The translations under genes and the position numbers were made by a program. A model generated the notes under the pieces. It was not told the origin of the DNA, did not search any database, and was given only the letters and a program-made list of their open reading frames with translations. Below, piece after piece: positions 53,321 to 59,999 of a DNA stretch of 64,000 bases. Numbering within the stretch: position 1 is the first letter of the stretch; each line of letters starts with the position of its first letter. Source of the DNA: Nostoc sp. XA010 (lineage in GTDB: Bacteria > Cyanobacteriota > Cyanobacteriia > Cyanobacteriales > Nostocaceae); contig NZ_JAIVFX010000023.1 of assembly GCF_020829625.1 (NCBI RefSeq), positions 1 through 64,000 of the forward strand, read 5' to 3'.

Positions 53321-54072
53321 GACTTGCTCTATTGCTCAAATTTAATGAATTATCTAGACTTTAAATGCCTTGTGCAATACTTAACAAATATATAGATGTT
53401 AACCACAGCATACTTGCCGTAAAACCATTTTTAGCACATCCCTCCCCAGAGTATTTACTTGTAGCCCAAAACTTCACTGATAAATCATTTATATGAACTT
53501 TAGAACATTTGAAGGGAGCTTGTATCTTTTGTAAATATTGTTAAGCAAAGCGCAATTGGAGTGAGCCTTGCAAGAAGTGTATAATCAGCAAGTATTGCCA
53601 ATTGAATTTAGTAAATCTTATCTTCATACAATTGCATCTAATATTTATTCACTCTTTACACAAAGGTGAAATTGACTAACTACTCTGGATATAGACTTTC
53701 ATTCAAGTACTATATTTAACTCTATAACTTAATGAAACCTTAAGCAAGCTAGAAAATTTGTTAGGAGCATTAAGGTTTAATAATTTTGGTTCTTCAGTAT
53801 CTGTTATGCCAAATTATTAGTTAGATAACTGGTTCAGGAATATTTTGGCTCTTAGGAATCTCAATGGGTTCAGTCGAATAAATTTATATATTCTATTGAG
53901 ATGAATAACTCATTGCCTGGCTAAAATTATAGCTTCTGGGCAAGGGGATGAGCTTTTATCGCCTTTAGAGATAGAAATCGTTAAAGATGCTTGCAAAAAG
54001 TGGTCAGAACAGAATCAGCGCAATTTAATCAGCATAATAAATAGTTAGACATCAATAACTTGGTGTTCGACA
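53321..54072. other. AT-rich intergenic region with two gene remnants
   Basis: About 750 bases lack an intact gene. On the minus strand, 53828-53875 reads EIPKSQNIPEPVI, matching the middle of the 55887-56171 protein. The nearby AATTTATATA.TCTATTGA (53880-53905) also matches DNA near 56350, so a stretch of that locus was copied here. On the plus strand, 53922-54049 reads KIIASGQGDELLSPLEIE and then DACKKWSEQNQRNLISIINS before a stop, a C-terminal remnant of an unknown gene. Confidence 0.4.
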
Positions 54073-54582
54073 ATGAGAGTTCTTGAAACAGAGCGTTTAC
54101 TCCTTCGTCGGCTGACAGTTGAAGATAGCGAGTTCATTCTTGAGATATTGAATGACCCTTTGTGGTTGCGCTTTATTGGTGATAAAGGTGTGAGAACTCT
54201 TGATGATGCTCGTGAATATATTTTGAAGAATCCGGTTGCTATGTACGAGCGTCTCGGCTTCGGGCTGTATTTGGTTGAGCTAAAGGGGAAGAGCGTCTCA
54301 ATTGGAATTTGTGGTTTGATAAAAAGAGACTCCTTGGAGGATGTGGATGTTGGGTTTGCCTTTCTTCCTCAGTTCCGGGGAAAAGGATACGCCTATGAAT
54401 CTGCTTCTGCTGTCATGAGGTATGGGAGAAGAACCTTCGGCTTAACTCGTATTGTCGCTATCACTACACCGGACAATTATGGTTCAGCAAAGCTGCTCAA
54501 AAAACTAGGACTAAGCTTTGAGCGAATGATTAAACTATCTGATGATAGTAAAAGTGTTAGTTTGTTCATTTCTGATGTCTAA
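54073..54582 (+). CDS. GNAT N-acetyltransferase (RimJ/RimL-like)
   Basis: This 169-residue acetyl-CoA-dependent acetyltransferase has the family start (ETERLLLRRLTVEDSEFI), the acetyl-CoA-binding motif A (QFRGKGYAYESASAVMRYG, R/Q-x-x-G-x-G/A) and motif B (NYGSAKLLKKLGL). It probably acetylates an amine on a small molecule or protein N-terminus. It stands alone. The sequence just after its stop (GTCTAACAATTGC) resembles one end of an integron attC site, so it could be an old gene cassette, though this is weak. Confidence 0.8.
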   Translation: MRVLETERLLLRRLTVEDSEFILEILNDPLWLRFIGDKGVRTLDDAREYILKNPVAMYERLGFGLYLVELKGKSVSIGICGLIKRDSLEDVDVGFAFLPQFRGKGYAYESASAVMRYGRRTFGLTRIVAITTPDNYGSAKLLKKLGLSFERMIKLSDDSKSVSLFISDV

Positions 54583-55032
54583 CAATTGCAGTGTAGCGGA
54601 TTGAAGAAAGCCGCTCGTGCTGAGTTCGAGTTTTTAGCAACCTTTGACCGCAGCCGTTATGCCGCGAATCTCAGTTACCATTGTAAGCATTTCACAAGCT
54701 CATCAATGATTGCAATTGTGTGTCTGAATTATCTCCCAATTCTTGTTGTAATTGGGCTAGTTGATTTTCTAACGCTTCAGCAGTCTGAATGAGATTCGAC
54801 TCTTGAGCTATTTTTAGCTTCATGGCAAGGCCATCTGTCAGTCAAAAAGCTAAATGACTAAAATTCTTCACTTTATATTTGATGATTTGGGACTATGAGT
54901 CATACTAAAGAAAGGCTCATGATTTTAGCAATCGCTAACTATATTTCCAAGCAGCTATTTGGCTAAGGAGATAGTTGAAACTGGGTTGACATTCATTCTC
55001 TTATGAAAACTTATTAGTAGGAAGGTAAAGTC
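54583..55032. other. Intergenic region, no supported gene
   Basis: A 68-codon frame (54586-54792) lacks a start context and recognisable sequence. It overlaps an AGCGG...CCGCT hairpin (about 54595-54617) after the GNAT gene. The rest is AT-rich. AGGAAGG-like sequence near 55020-55027 is the ribosome-binding site of the next gene. Confidence 0.4.
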
Positions 55033-55293
55033 ATGAACCAGTCTCATGAGGAAGACAAAAATAAATTCCTTTACCCTCGTGGCCGCTACTACGGACAAGT
55101 TAAACCAGAAAACTTAGTGTTTAACGCTAACTTGCAAGAATTTGCTCAAAAAGTTGGCATGATCACCAGTTTAGAAAGCAATGGTAAGCTTGACCCAGAA
55201 GATGCTTATCAGCAAATTAAGGAACTTTGGAAACAGTTAAAGCATAGTAAGAAGGAACTGGGAATTGGTGAGGAGCCATCGGCAACAGCCTGA
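55033..55293 (+). CDS. DUF7219 family protein
   Basis: This is an 86-residue acidic protein with the conserved opening FLYPRGRYYGQVKPENLVFNANLQEFAQKV and a helical second half (DAYQQIKELWKQLKHSKKEL). The family is widespread in cyanobacteria and has no known function. A good AGGAAGG site precedes the ATG. It converges with the small gene at 55296-55511, with only two bases between stops. Confidence 0.75.
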   Translation: MNQSHEEDKNKFLYPRGRYYGQVKPENLVFNANLQEFAQKVGMITSLESNGKLDPEDAYQQIKELWKQLKHSKKELGIGEEPSATA

Positions 55294-55295
55294 AG

Positions 55296-55511
55296 TTATT
55301 CTAACTTCGGGGTAATCACCTCAAACTCATTGCGCCTGAGTGACACTAGAGTATTTTCCTCATCTGAATCTACTTGAATAAGCCAGCGTATGCTTGATTG
55401 ACCATCTGAGTCTGGCTCTCGACCACAAACAACCCCAACTTTTCCAGTTACATAGAAAGGACGTAGAATCAAAACTGTGTCTCCTACTTCAGGAGGGTCT
55501 GGGGTCTGCAA
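55296..55511 (-). CDS. Small SH3/KOW-like hypothetical protein
   Basis: This is a 71-residue protein with the beta pattern VGDTVLILRPFYVTGKVGVVCGRE and WLIQVDSDEENTLVSLRRNEFEVI, resembling an SH3-like or KOW barrel. Similar segments appear inside the plasmid proteins at 24198 and 9097. The function is unknown. It is convergent with the DUF7219 gene. Confidence 0.55.
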   Translation of the reverse strand: MQTPDPPEVGDTVLILRPFYVTGKVGVVCGREPDSDGQSSIRWLIQVDSDEENTLVSLRRNEFEVITPKLE

Positions 55512-55670
55512 TAGCGCTCCTAAAGGTGTTAGCTCTGAAAAATGGACTTATACAAGTGAAAGCTCTGTTGTATAACCTTATCTTAATCAAGGCTTAATTC
55601 CTAGCTAATCTTCCTGTTGATGCAAGTGATGGAATGCTTTGAGGCTAGAGCAGCACTTCACAAGGGGATG

Positions 55671-55840
55671 CACGTTAACGTTAAAAATCAAATTCTCTGA
55701 CTATCATCAGAGAACCCGCAGTAAGACAATGCCTTATCGCAGTTAGGTTGTTAGGAATTGCATTGCCCAATCTGGATAACGCCAAACAAACCCAAGTAAT
55801 TCAATTGCCACTATTCCAAAATGCAGGCATTACATTTTAG
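55671..55840 (+). pseudogene. Second dinB 3' fragment
   Basis: This stretch matches two parts of the dinB 3' end: TTCTCTGACTATCATCAGA...CCCGCAGTA (as at 52830-52860) and the last 70 bases up to ATTTTAG (as at 53077-53145). The part between is deleted and the frame is broken. It is therefore a second, independent remnant of a DNA polymerase IV gene. Confidence 0.7.
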
Positions 55841-55886
55841 CGTAGGCTAGCAAGAACCGCAGGCATAGTGCTGTTTAAATACTGAC

Positions 55887-56171
55887 TCACCCACGACAAA
55901 AATCATCAACTCTCAACTCGCGCCACACATCAGATGGTTGCCACCCGGAGTTACCAACAGAGCGTAGGGGGCGATAGTGTTCAGAAATGTATTCGGATTC
56001 GGAAACGTAGTCTTCAATGTACACAGGTGGATTTGGTTCAATTACTGGTTCAGGAATATTTTGGCTCTCAAGCATCTCAATGGGTTTAATCGGTGGTGGG
56101 GTTACTTCTGCTTTCTTGCGAACTGGGTTAGGGTTTTTTTTAATGAGTCGTTTCATATCTATAGGAATCAT
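55887..56171 (-). CDS. Small proline-rich protein with conserved GNSGWQxSDVWR..RVDDFC tail
   Basis: This is a 94-residue protein. A basic start (MKRLIKKNPNPVRKKAE) is followed by a proline-rich disordered middle (PPPIKPIEML, NIPEPVIEPNPPVYIEDY) and the tail SVGNSGWQPSDVWRELRVDDFC shared with 37431-37727. I chose ATG 56171 because GGAGAG lies four bases upstream; the frame is open to 56276 but has no site there. The role is unknown. The shared tail on otherwise unlike bodies suggests a docking or export signal. Confidence 0.55.
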   Translation of the reverse strand: MIPIDMKRLIKKNPNPVRKKAEVTPPPIKPIEMLESQNIPEPVIEPNPPVYIEDYVSESEYISEHYRPLRSVGNSGWQPSDVWRELRVDDFCRG

Positions 56172-56286
56172 TCGGCTCTCCACAAAGAACGGATATCCCA
56201 GAATACAAGAACTTATCAACGAATCAGAGACATTTTGCCGGAAGTTTGTCTCTTCCGGGATGATTGTTGTAGGCAAGATTTACAGT

Positions 56287-56428
56287 ACTTACACAGAGGT
56301 ATAAATAGTTATCAAAGTATAAGCTGAATTTGGAAAAGATGATTATAGTAAATTTATATACTCTATTGATGTGAATAACTCGGTAGAGTATTTTTGTGAA
56401 AGTGCGCCTAACGTAAGCGATCGCCCAA
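56287..56428. repeat. Copy 1 of a 140-bp direct repeat
   Basis: The run from GAGGTATAAATA through AAATTTATATACTCTATTGA to CTAACGTAAGCGATCGCC recurs at 59027-59167 with few changes. The core contains CTCTA...TAGAG. Copy 1 lies upstream of the 56171 gene. Confidence 0.8.
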
Positions 56429-56460
56429 TTTAAATTCTGATTTTTTGTTTCTACCCCGAT

Positions 56461-57105
56461 TTACTGAGCGGATACAATTAATTCTTCATCCAGAACTTCG
56501 TTCCACTCCTCATCCCAGGTTTGTTCGTTGTAGACCTTGGTGGCTTGAGCAATTTTCAGGCGATGAGCAACCGAAACACAATGTCTAGGTTGCCAAGCGA
56601 TGTTCGGGTATTTACCTTGCAGATATCTCACAGCATCTTGACAATCATTAATTACTGGAATGTCTAAGTTTAGATACCTTCGCAACCCAATGCCTAAACG
56701 AATTGCTTCAATCTCATGGTTGTGAAAATAGTATTCTTCATCTTCAGGAGTGGAAATTAGTAGAACTCTGGCCCAAGAATGAATATTATAGACAGCTTTA
56801 GCTATAACTACATTGATATGTTGAGGCTTGTAATTATCCAAAAATTTATCTACAGCAGCTTCATCTTCTAAATCGATATCTACACCCTGTGCGAATAGTA
56901 AATTAGAGATATCATCAAACCCTTCAATGAAAGATTCGTGCCAATCTTGAATAGTTTGGGTGCTAAAAAATTTAGCAGCATCATCAAATGATATTTTTTC
57001 CCAGCCTGCATCTGTAGTTATTTGCTGGCCAGTTTTAGGGATAAACAGATTCTCGTGCGCCAACCACGGTGGGACATTCTTTTGCTTTTTCTTGTGTTTA
57101 CCCAT
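56461..57105 (-). CDS. Hypothetical protein (MGKHKKKQKN start)
   Basis: This is a 214-residue soluble protein. It opens with a very basic MGKHKKKQK, then has acidic helices (ISFDDAAKFFSTQTIQDWHESFIEGFDDIS) and a Trp-rich second half ending in TWDEEWNEVLDEELI. It has no catalytic motif I know. It is divergent from the decayed plasmid-protein gene at 57246, much as the basic-start 25180 protein lies beside the intact paralogue, so the association may be meaningful. The function is unknown. Confidence 0.55.
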   Translation of the reverse strand: MGKHKKKQKNVPPWLAHENLFIPKTGQQITTDAGWEKISFDDAAKFFSTQTIQDWHESFIEGFDDISNLLFAQGVDIDLEDEAAVDKFLDNYKPQHINVVIAKAVYNIHSWARVLLISTPEDEEYYFHNHEIEAIRLGIGLRRYLNLDIPVINDCQDAVRYLQGKYPNIAWQPRHCVSVAHRLKIAQATKVYNEQTWDEEWNEVLDEELIVSAQ

Positions 57106-57195
57106 TTAAGAAGAAATGCAAATATATAAGAAATAGATGAAAAACCCCAACGTTCTCGTGAGGCTGGGGATACATTAGAAAACTCTTCCCCTATC

Positions 57196-57249
57196 ATGAC
57201 ACAACTCAATACTGTCTCAACCACCTACAGTCTGGAGGTGGTAGCATGA
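57196..57249 (+). CDS. Conserved leader ORF before the decayed 57246 gene
   Basis: This is a 17-residue frame (MTQLNTVSTTYSLEVVA) whose TGA overlaps the next ATG (57246-57249). It shares MTQLN at the start and LEV near the end with 24145-24198. GGAGGTGG within it is the ribosome-binding site of the next gene. Confidence 0.45.
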   Translation: MTQLNTVSTTYSLEVVA

Positions 57250-57912
57250 ACCAACCAACCAACCTCCAAGCGCAAAAGACTCACCCCCACAACTCCCGAT
57301 AAACCAAAGTCAGCCCTCAAACCAGCACAAGAGCCGGAAAATCCAAGCGCAGTCACGGTTGATGTAGAAGCGGTGGAAGTTCCAGAGATGACCGAGGAAG
57401 AACAGAGCGATAAGCCTGGCGGCATGGCTACGCTTACCGCCTAAATCTGGAGCGAAAAGTGGAGAGCGCGTTTGTGGAAGCGGGGAAGGCACTAACCCAG
57501 TTACGTGATCGCAAATTATACCGTTCAACGCACAAAACATTTGAGGAATATTGCCGCGTTCGCCCTTGGCGTTGGCGCAGCCATCGCTTTGGATTCACAC
57601 GCATGGCGGCGGCGCTGAAAATTGCATCTGTAAAGGTGATGGAAAATTTGTCAACCAATGGTTTACAAAAAAGTGATGGTTCAAAGTCGAAAAAAATGTC
57701 AACCAATGGTTTACAAATTCTGCCAACGAATGAGCGACAGATACGCCCATTAACAAAGCTAGAACCCCAACAACAACGAGAGGTGTGGATTCAAGCGGTA
57801 GAAGAAGCTGGAGGAAAAACCCCGTCTGCCTGGACTGATGCTTTCCACCACTTCAAAAGTTCGGGAGTTGGGGCGAATAGTGGCAGATGTTTGCCTTTCC
57901 AGCCAAGGTGAG
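57246..57912 (+). pseudogene. Decayed paralogue of the 24198 plasmid protein
   Basis: Comparison with 24198-25139 shows stepwise damage. Four AACC units after the ATG (57249-57264) put the start out of frame, whereas three would read MNQPTSKRKR. A GC-rich repeat at about 57409-57441 inserts a stop after TEEEQS. A 24-bp repeat near 57555-57578 adds eight residues (RPWRWRSH) in frame between EEYCR and RFGF. A further insertion near 57820-57850 shifts frame before GRIVADV. After about 57912 the C-terminal half is missing. 57459-57911 remains open as a fragment. Confidence 0.75.
57409..57441. repeat. Small dispersed repeat breaking the 57246 gene
   Basis: AAGCCTGGCGGCATGGCTACG followed by CTTACCGCC is inserted between codons for EEEQS and NLERKVE of the ancestral frame, as judged from the paralogue at 24198. 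It brings an in-frame TAA. Confidence 0.6.
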
Positions 57913-57975
57913 GGTACAAGGAAATTGAAACAGCCTCGCCTCGGATTTCACCACGATAATATGAGGTCTACACTG

Positions 57976-58446
57976 TCATAACCACACCCGCTCCAAATCG
58001 TAATCAGTCACCCGCGCGATGGAATCTCTAGAGGTAAAAAGCTTGTTACCTTTTTCCGATATAGCAGGAGACATCCATTCGATGCTGTAGAACCAGCAAT
58101 CGTTAATTAGTTGAATACCTTGGACAATCCGAATCGGTGGCCCATCGCCATGAAACCGAAACTCGACTAATTCACCGAGTCCAAACACAGGTTTTTCTTT
58201 GGTAACTAATTGTAAGTTGCCTGTACCAATGATTTCACGTCCTAAAACAGTTAGATTATCCTTGCCGGAGACAATCTCATAATTCCAGCCTTTAACCGAC
58301 CACTCTACACCGCAACAGTAACCGAAAGATTTGGTGGTAGTGACGTAGACTTTCTCCAACAGGGAAACTTCTAAGGGGGGAATCTCTTGACCCCAAGGTG
58401 GTGAAAGATACCAGCAAGTTTCTAGAGTCTGGACAAGGTTAATCAT
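57976..58446 (-). CDS. DUF1392 family protein
   Basis: This is a 156-residue protein with the family opening LETCWYLSPPWGQEIPPLEV, then FGYCCGVEW, GLGELVEFRF and WFYSIEWMSP. Its function is unknown; it is mostly found on Nostocales plasmids. ATG 58446 has a perfect AGGAGG seven bases upstream and fits the family start. It follows the truncated cytosine methyltransferase by two bases, so they form an operon. A remnant of a second DUF1392 start lies after the intact methyltransferase (about 61855-61919), so the pairing recurs. Confidence 0.8.
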   Translation of the reverse strand: MINLVQTLETCWYLSPPWGQEIPPLEVSLLEKVYVTTTKSFGYCCGVEWSVKGWNYEIVSGKDNLTVLGREIIGTGNLQLVTKEKPVFGLGELVEFRFHGDGPPIRIVQGIQLINDCWFYSIEWMSPAISEKGNKLFTSRDSIARVTDYDLERVWL

Positions 58447-58448
58447 GC

Positions 58449-58997
58449 TTATGCCTCCTGACTGGACAATAGACTCCACAAGTAATCAATTCGTTTCCAT
58501 GCCACAGCAGCTTGCCGGGGAGAGCAACTCAAGCCATAAGCACGACGGGCATCATAATTACCCTTGATTCCCTTGGCTACTCCAACGGGAATCCCAAAAG
58601 CCACCTCACGAATGCCGGGTTGATAGCTTCGGTCTTCATGAGAGAGCCGTACTTGCGTAATCTGATTTCTAATTTGGTCTGCCCAGGGGGTTGGCTGTTG
58701 ACGGTAGAATAAGCCATCGGCGTAGGCAATGATAAAGACTCTTTCTCTTTCATGCGGCAAGCCCAGGCAGTACGCGGGTATAGTCTCCCATTCACATACG
58801 TACCTGATTTGGGAAAGGTCTTCGAGGACTGTTGCCATTCCTCTAGAGAGCAGCCCTGTTGGGTTTTCGATGAGAGCGATTGCTGGTCTACACTGGTGGA
58901 TGATCCTAAATTGTTCTCCCCAGAGTAAGGATCTGAAGTCGCCAAGTCCAAGTCTATTGCCTAAGTTACTTGTGCCGGCGCAAGGGAAACCCAACAT
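58449..58997 (-). pseudogene. DNA cytosine-5 methyltransferase lacking its N-terminal part
   Basis: The remaining 182 residues contain the catalytic Pro-Cys motif (LGFPCAGTSN), IENPTGLL (motif VI region), and LGLPHERERVFIIAY (motif VIII) plus the C-terminal lobe ending AVAWKRIDYLWSLL. The SAM-binding motif I region is gone. Upstream, DNA switches to the 140-bp repeat (59027-59167). The frame happens to stay open to 59261, but that extension is not methyltransferase. Recombination at the repeat probably removed the 5' end. It is unlikely to be active. Confidence 0.75.
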
Positions 58998-59026
58998 AAA
59001 CTGTAGGCAAAATTTCCAGTAGTTAT

Positions 59027-59167
59027 GCTGAGGTATAAATAAGTTACTAAAGTATAAAGTGAATGCTGGTAAAAGAAAAGATGATTGTAGTAAATTTATA
59101 TACTCTATTGATGTGAATAACTCAGTAGAGTATTTTTGTGAAAGTGCGTCTAACCTAAGCGATCGCC
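59027..59167. repeat. Copy 2 of the 140-bp direct repeat
   Basis: This is the partner of 56287-56428, in the same orientation. It begins right where homology of the 58449 methyltransferase ends. Recombination between the copies could delete or invert the intervening 2.7 kb. Confidence 0.8.
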
Positions 59168-59252
59168 TGACTCGGCCAAAAGTTACAACCGCGCCTCCAC
59201 AGCCTGCGATTATTCCCTTGGGGTGATGGGGCAGCCCTTGACCAGAGATGCA

Positions 59253-59269
59253 GACAACCATTGGTTGTC
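59253..59269. promoter_or_regulatory. 17-bp palindrome overlapping a possible promoter
   Basis: GACAACCA-T-TGGTTGTC is a perfect 8-bp arm palindrome. The right arm contains TTGTCA (59265-59270), which with TATTGT at 59287-59292 (16-base gap) makes a possible -35/-10 pair. A repressor bound here would block that promoter. Confidence 0.45.
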
Positions 59270-59299
59270 AGGCATTCAGCCGAAGGTATTGTATTAGGT

Positions 59300-59490
59300 T
59301 GTTCTCGTTGCGATTATGTAATGCTACTTTCAAAATTTTCTGCCAACTGTCCGGAAAGTTCAAAACTCTAGCTGTATACCATTACATACCGAATCTACTA
59401 TATGTAAAGCCAGGGACGATAGCCTGATAGTCCCTTATGTAAATTCCACTACTTAAAACTGCGCTGGTTCTACAAAGCGCAGTTTTTTAT
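59300..59490 (+). ncRNA. Candidate small RNA with terminator
   Basis: Between a possible promoter (59265-59292) and a strong intrinsic terminator (59455-59488) lie about 190 bases with no frame. They include a hairpin with AGGGAC...GTCCCT arms (about 59413-59435). The layout fits an independent small RNA, possibly an antisense or plasmid-control RNA. The 5' end is an estimate. Confidence 0.4.
59455..59488 (+). terminator. Rho-independent terminator
   Basis: AAAACTGCGC pairs with GCGCAGTTTT across a 12-base loop, followed by further T residues (TTTTTTATT). This is a 10-bp perfect stem and the best terminator in the window. Confidence 0.8.
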
Positions 59491-59999
59491 TGTACAGGTA
59501 GCTCCCCTAGCGGTCTGCCAACCCAAAAATGCGCTTATAGAAAAAGGCACAGGGGTAGAGAAAAGCTTTGTACAACTGTTTCCATGCACAAGCGCACCTG
59601 AAGCTTACCACCACGGCAAAGTTGGTATGGCGCACCACTAGAGTTTGCAGCCACTGGTAACAATCGAATTATACGCGCAGTGCGTTATTGACTTCCTGCA
59701 ATCGGAATATTGCGCTACAGTCCGTAAAAGTGAATACTCAAATTGTATAAGGCATAAGCCCTCTGTTTCTGCCAGTCCAGCTATGCCCAATCCAACTGGT
59801 GTCAAAACAAGAATATATTACTTTTTTTATGACTATAGATTTACTAGAGTTTTTCCAGCGAACAGACCCCAGCCGGACTTTACAGGTCAATCAAGGCTTA
59901 TATAAGAAGTACTACATTGATTTCTCTTCAGTCAGGGGTGGCGATATTATTGGTACAATTGGTTCCCTTTCCCCTTTCCCGTCTTTTCATTGAAATTGT
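59491..59999. other. Intergenic region upstream of the WD40 gene
   Basis: About 510 bases hold two short frames (59645-59905, 59799-59993) with no recognisable product. CTTTCCCCTTTCCC lies shortly before the WD40 start. I see no clear gene or promoter. Confidence 0.4.

Noticed and set aside
54586..54792. 68-codon frame after the GNAT gene
   Set aside because: No proper start codon context, and it overlaps a hairpin.
59005..59261. N-terminal extension of the 58449 methyltransferase frame
   Set aside because: The DNA is the 140-bp repeat also found at 56287-56428. The open frame there is accidental.
59645..59993. Two short frames upstream of the WD40 gene
   Set aside because: They overlap in different phases and show no protein-like conservation.
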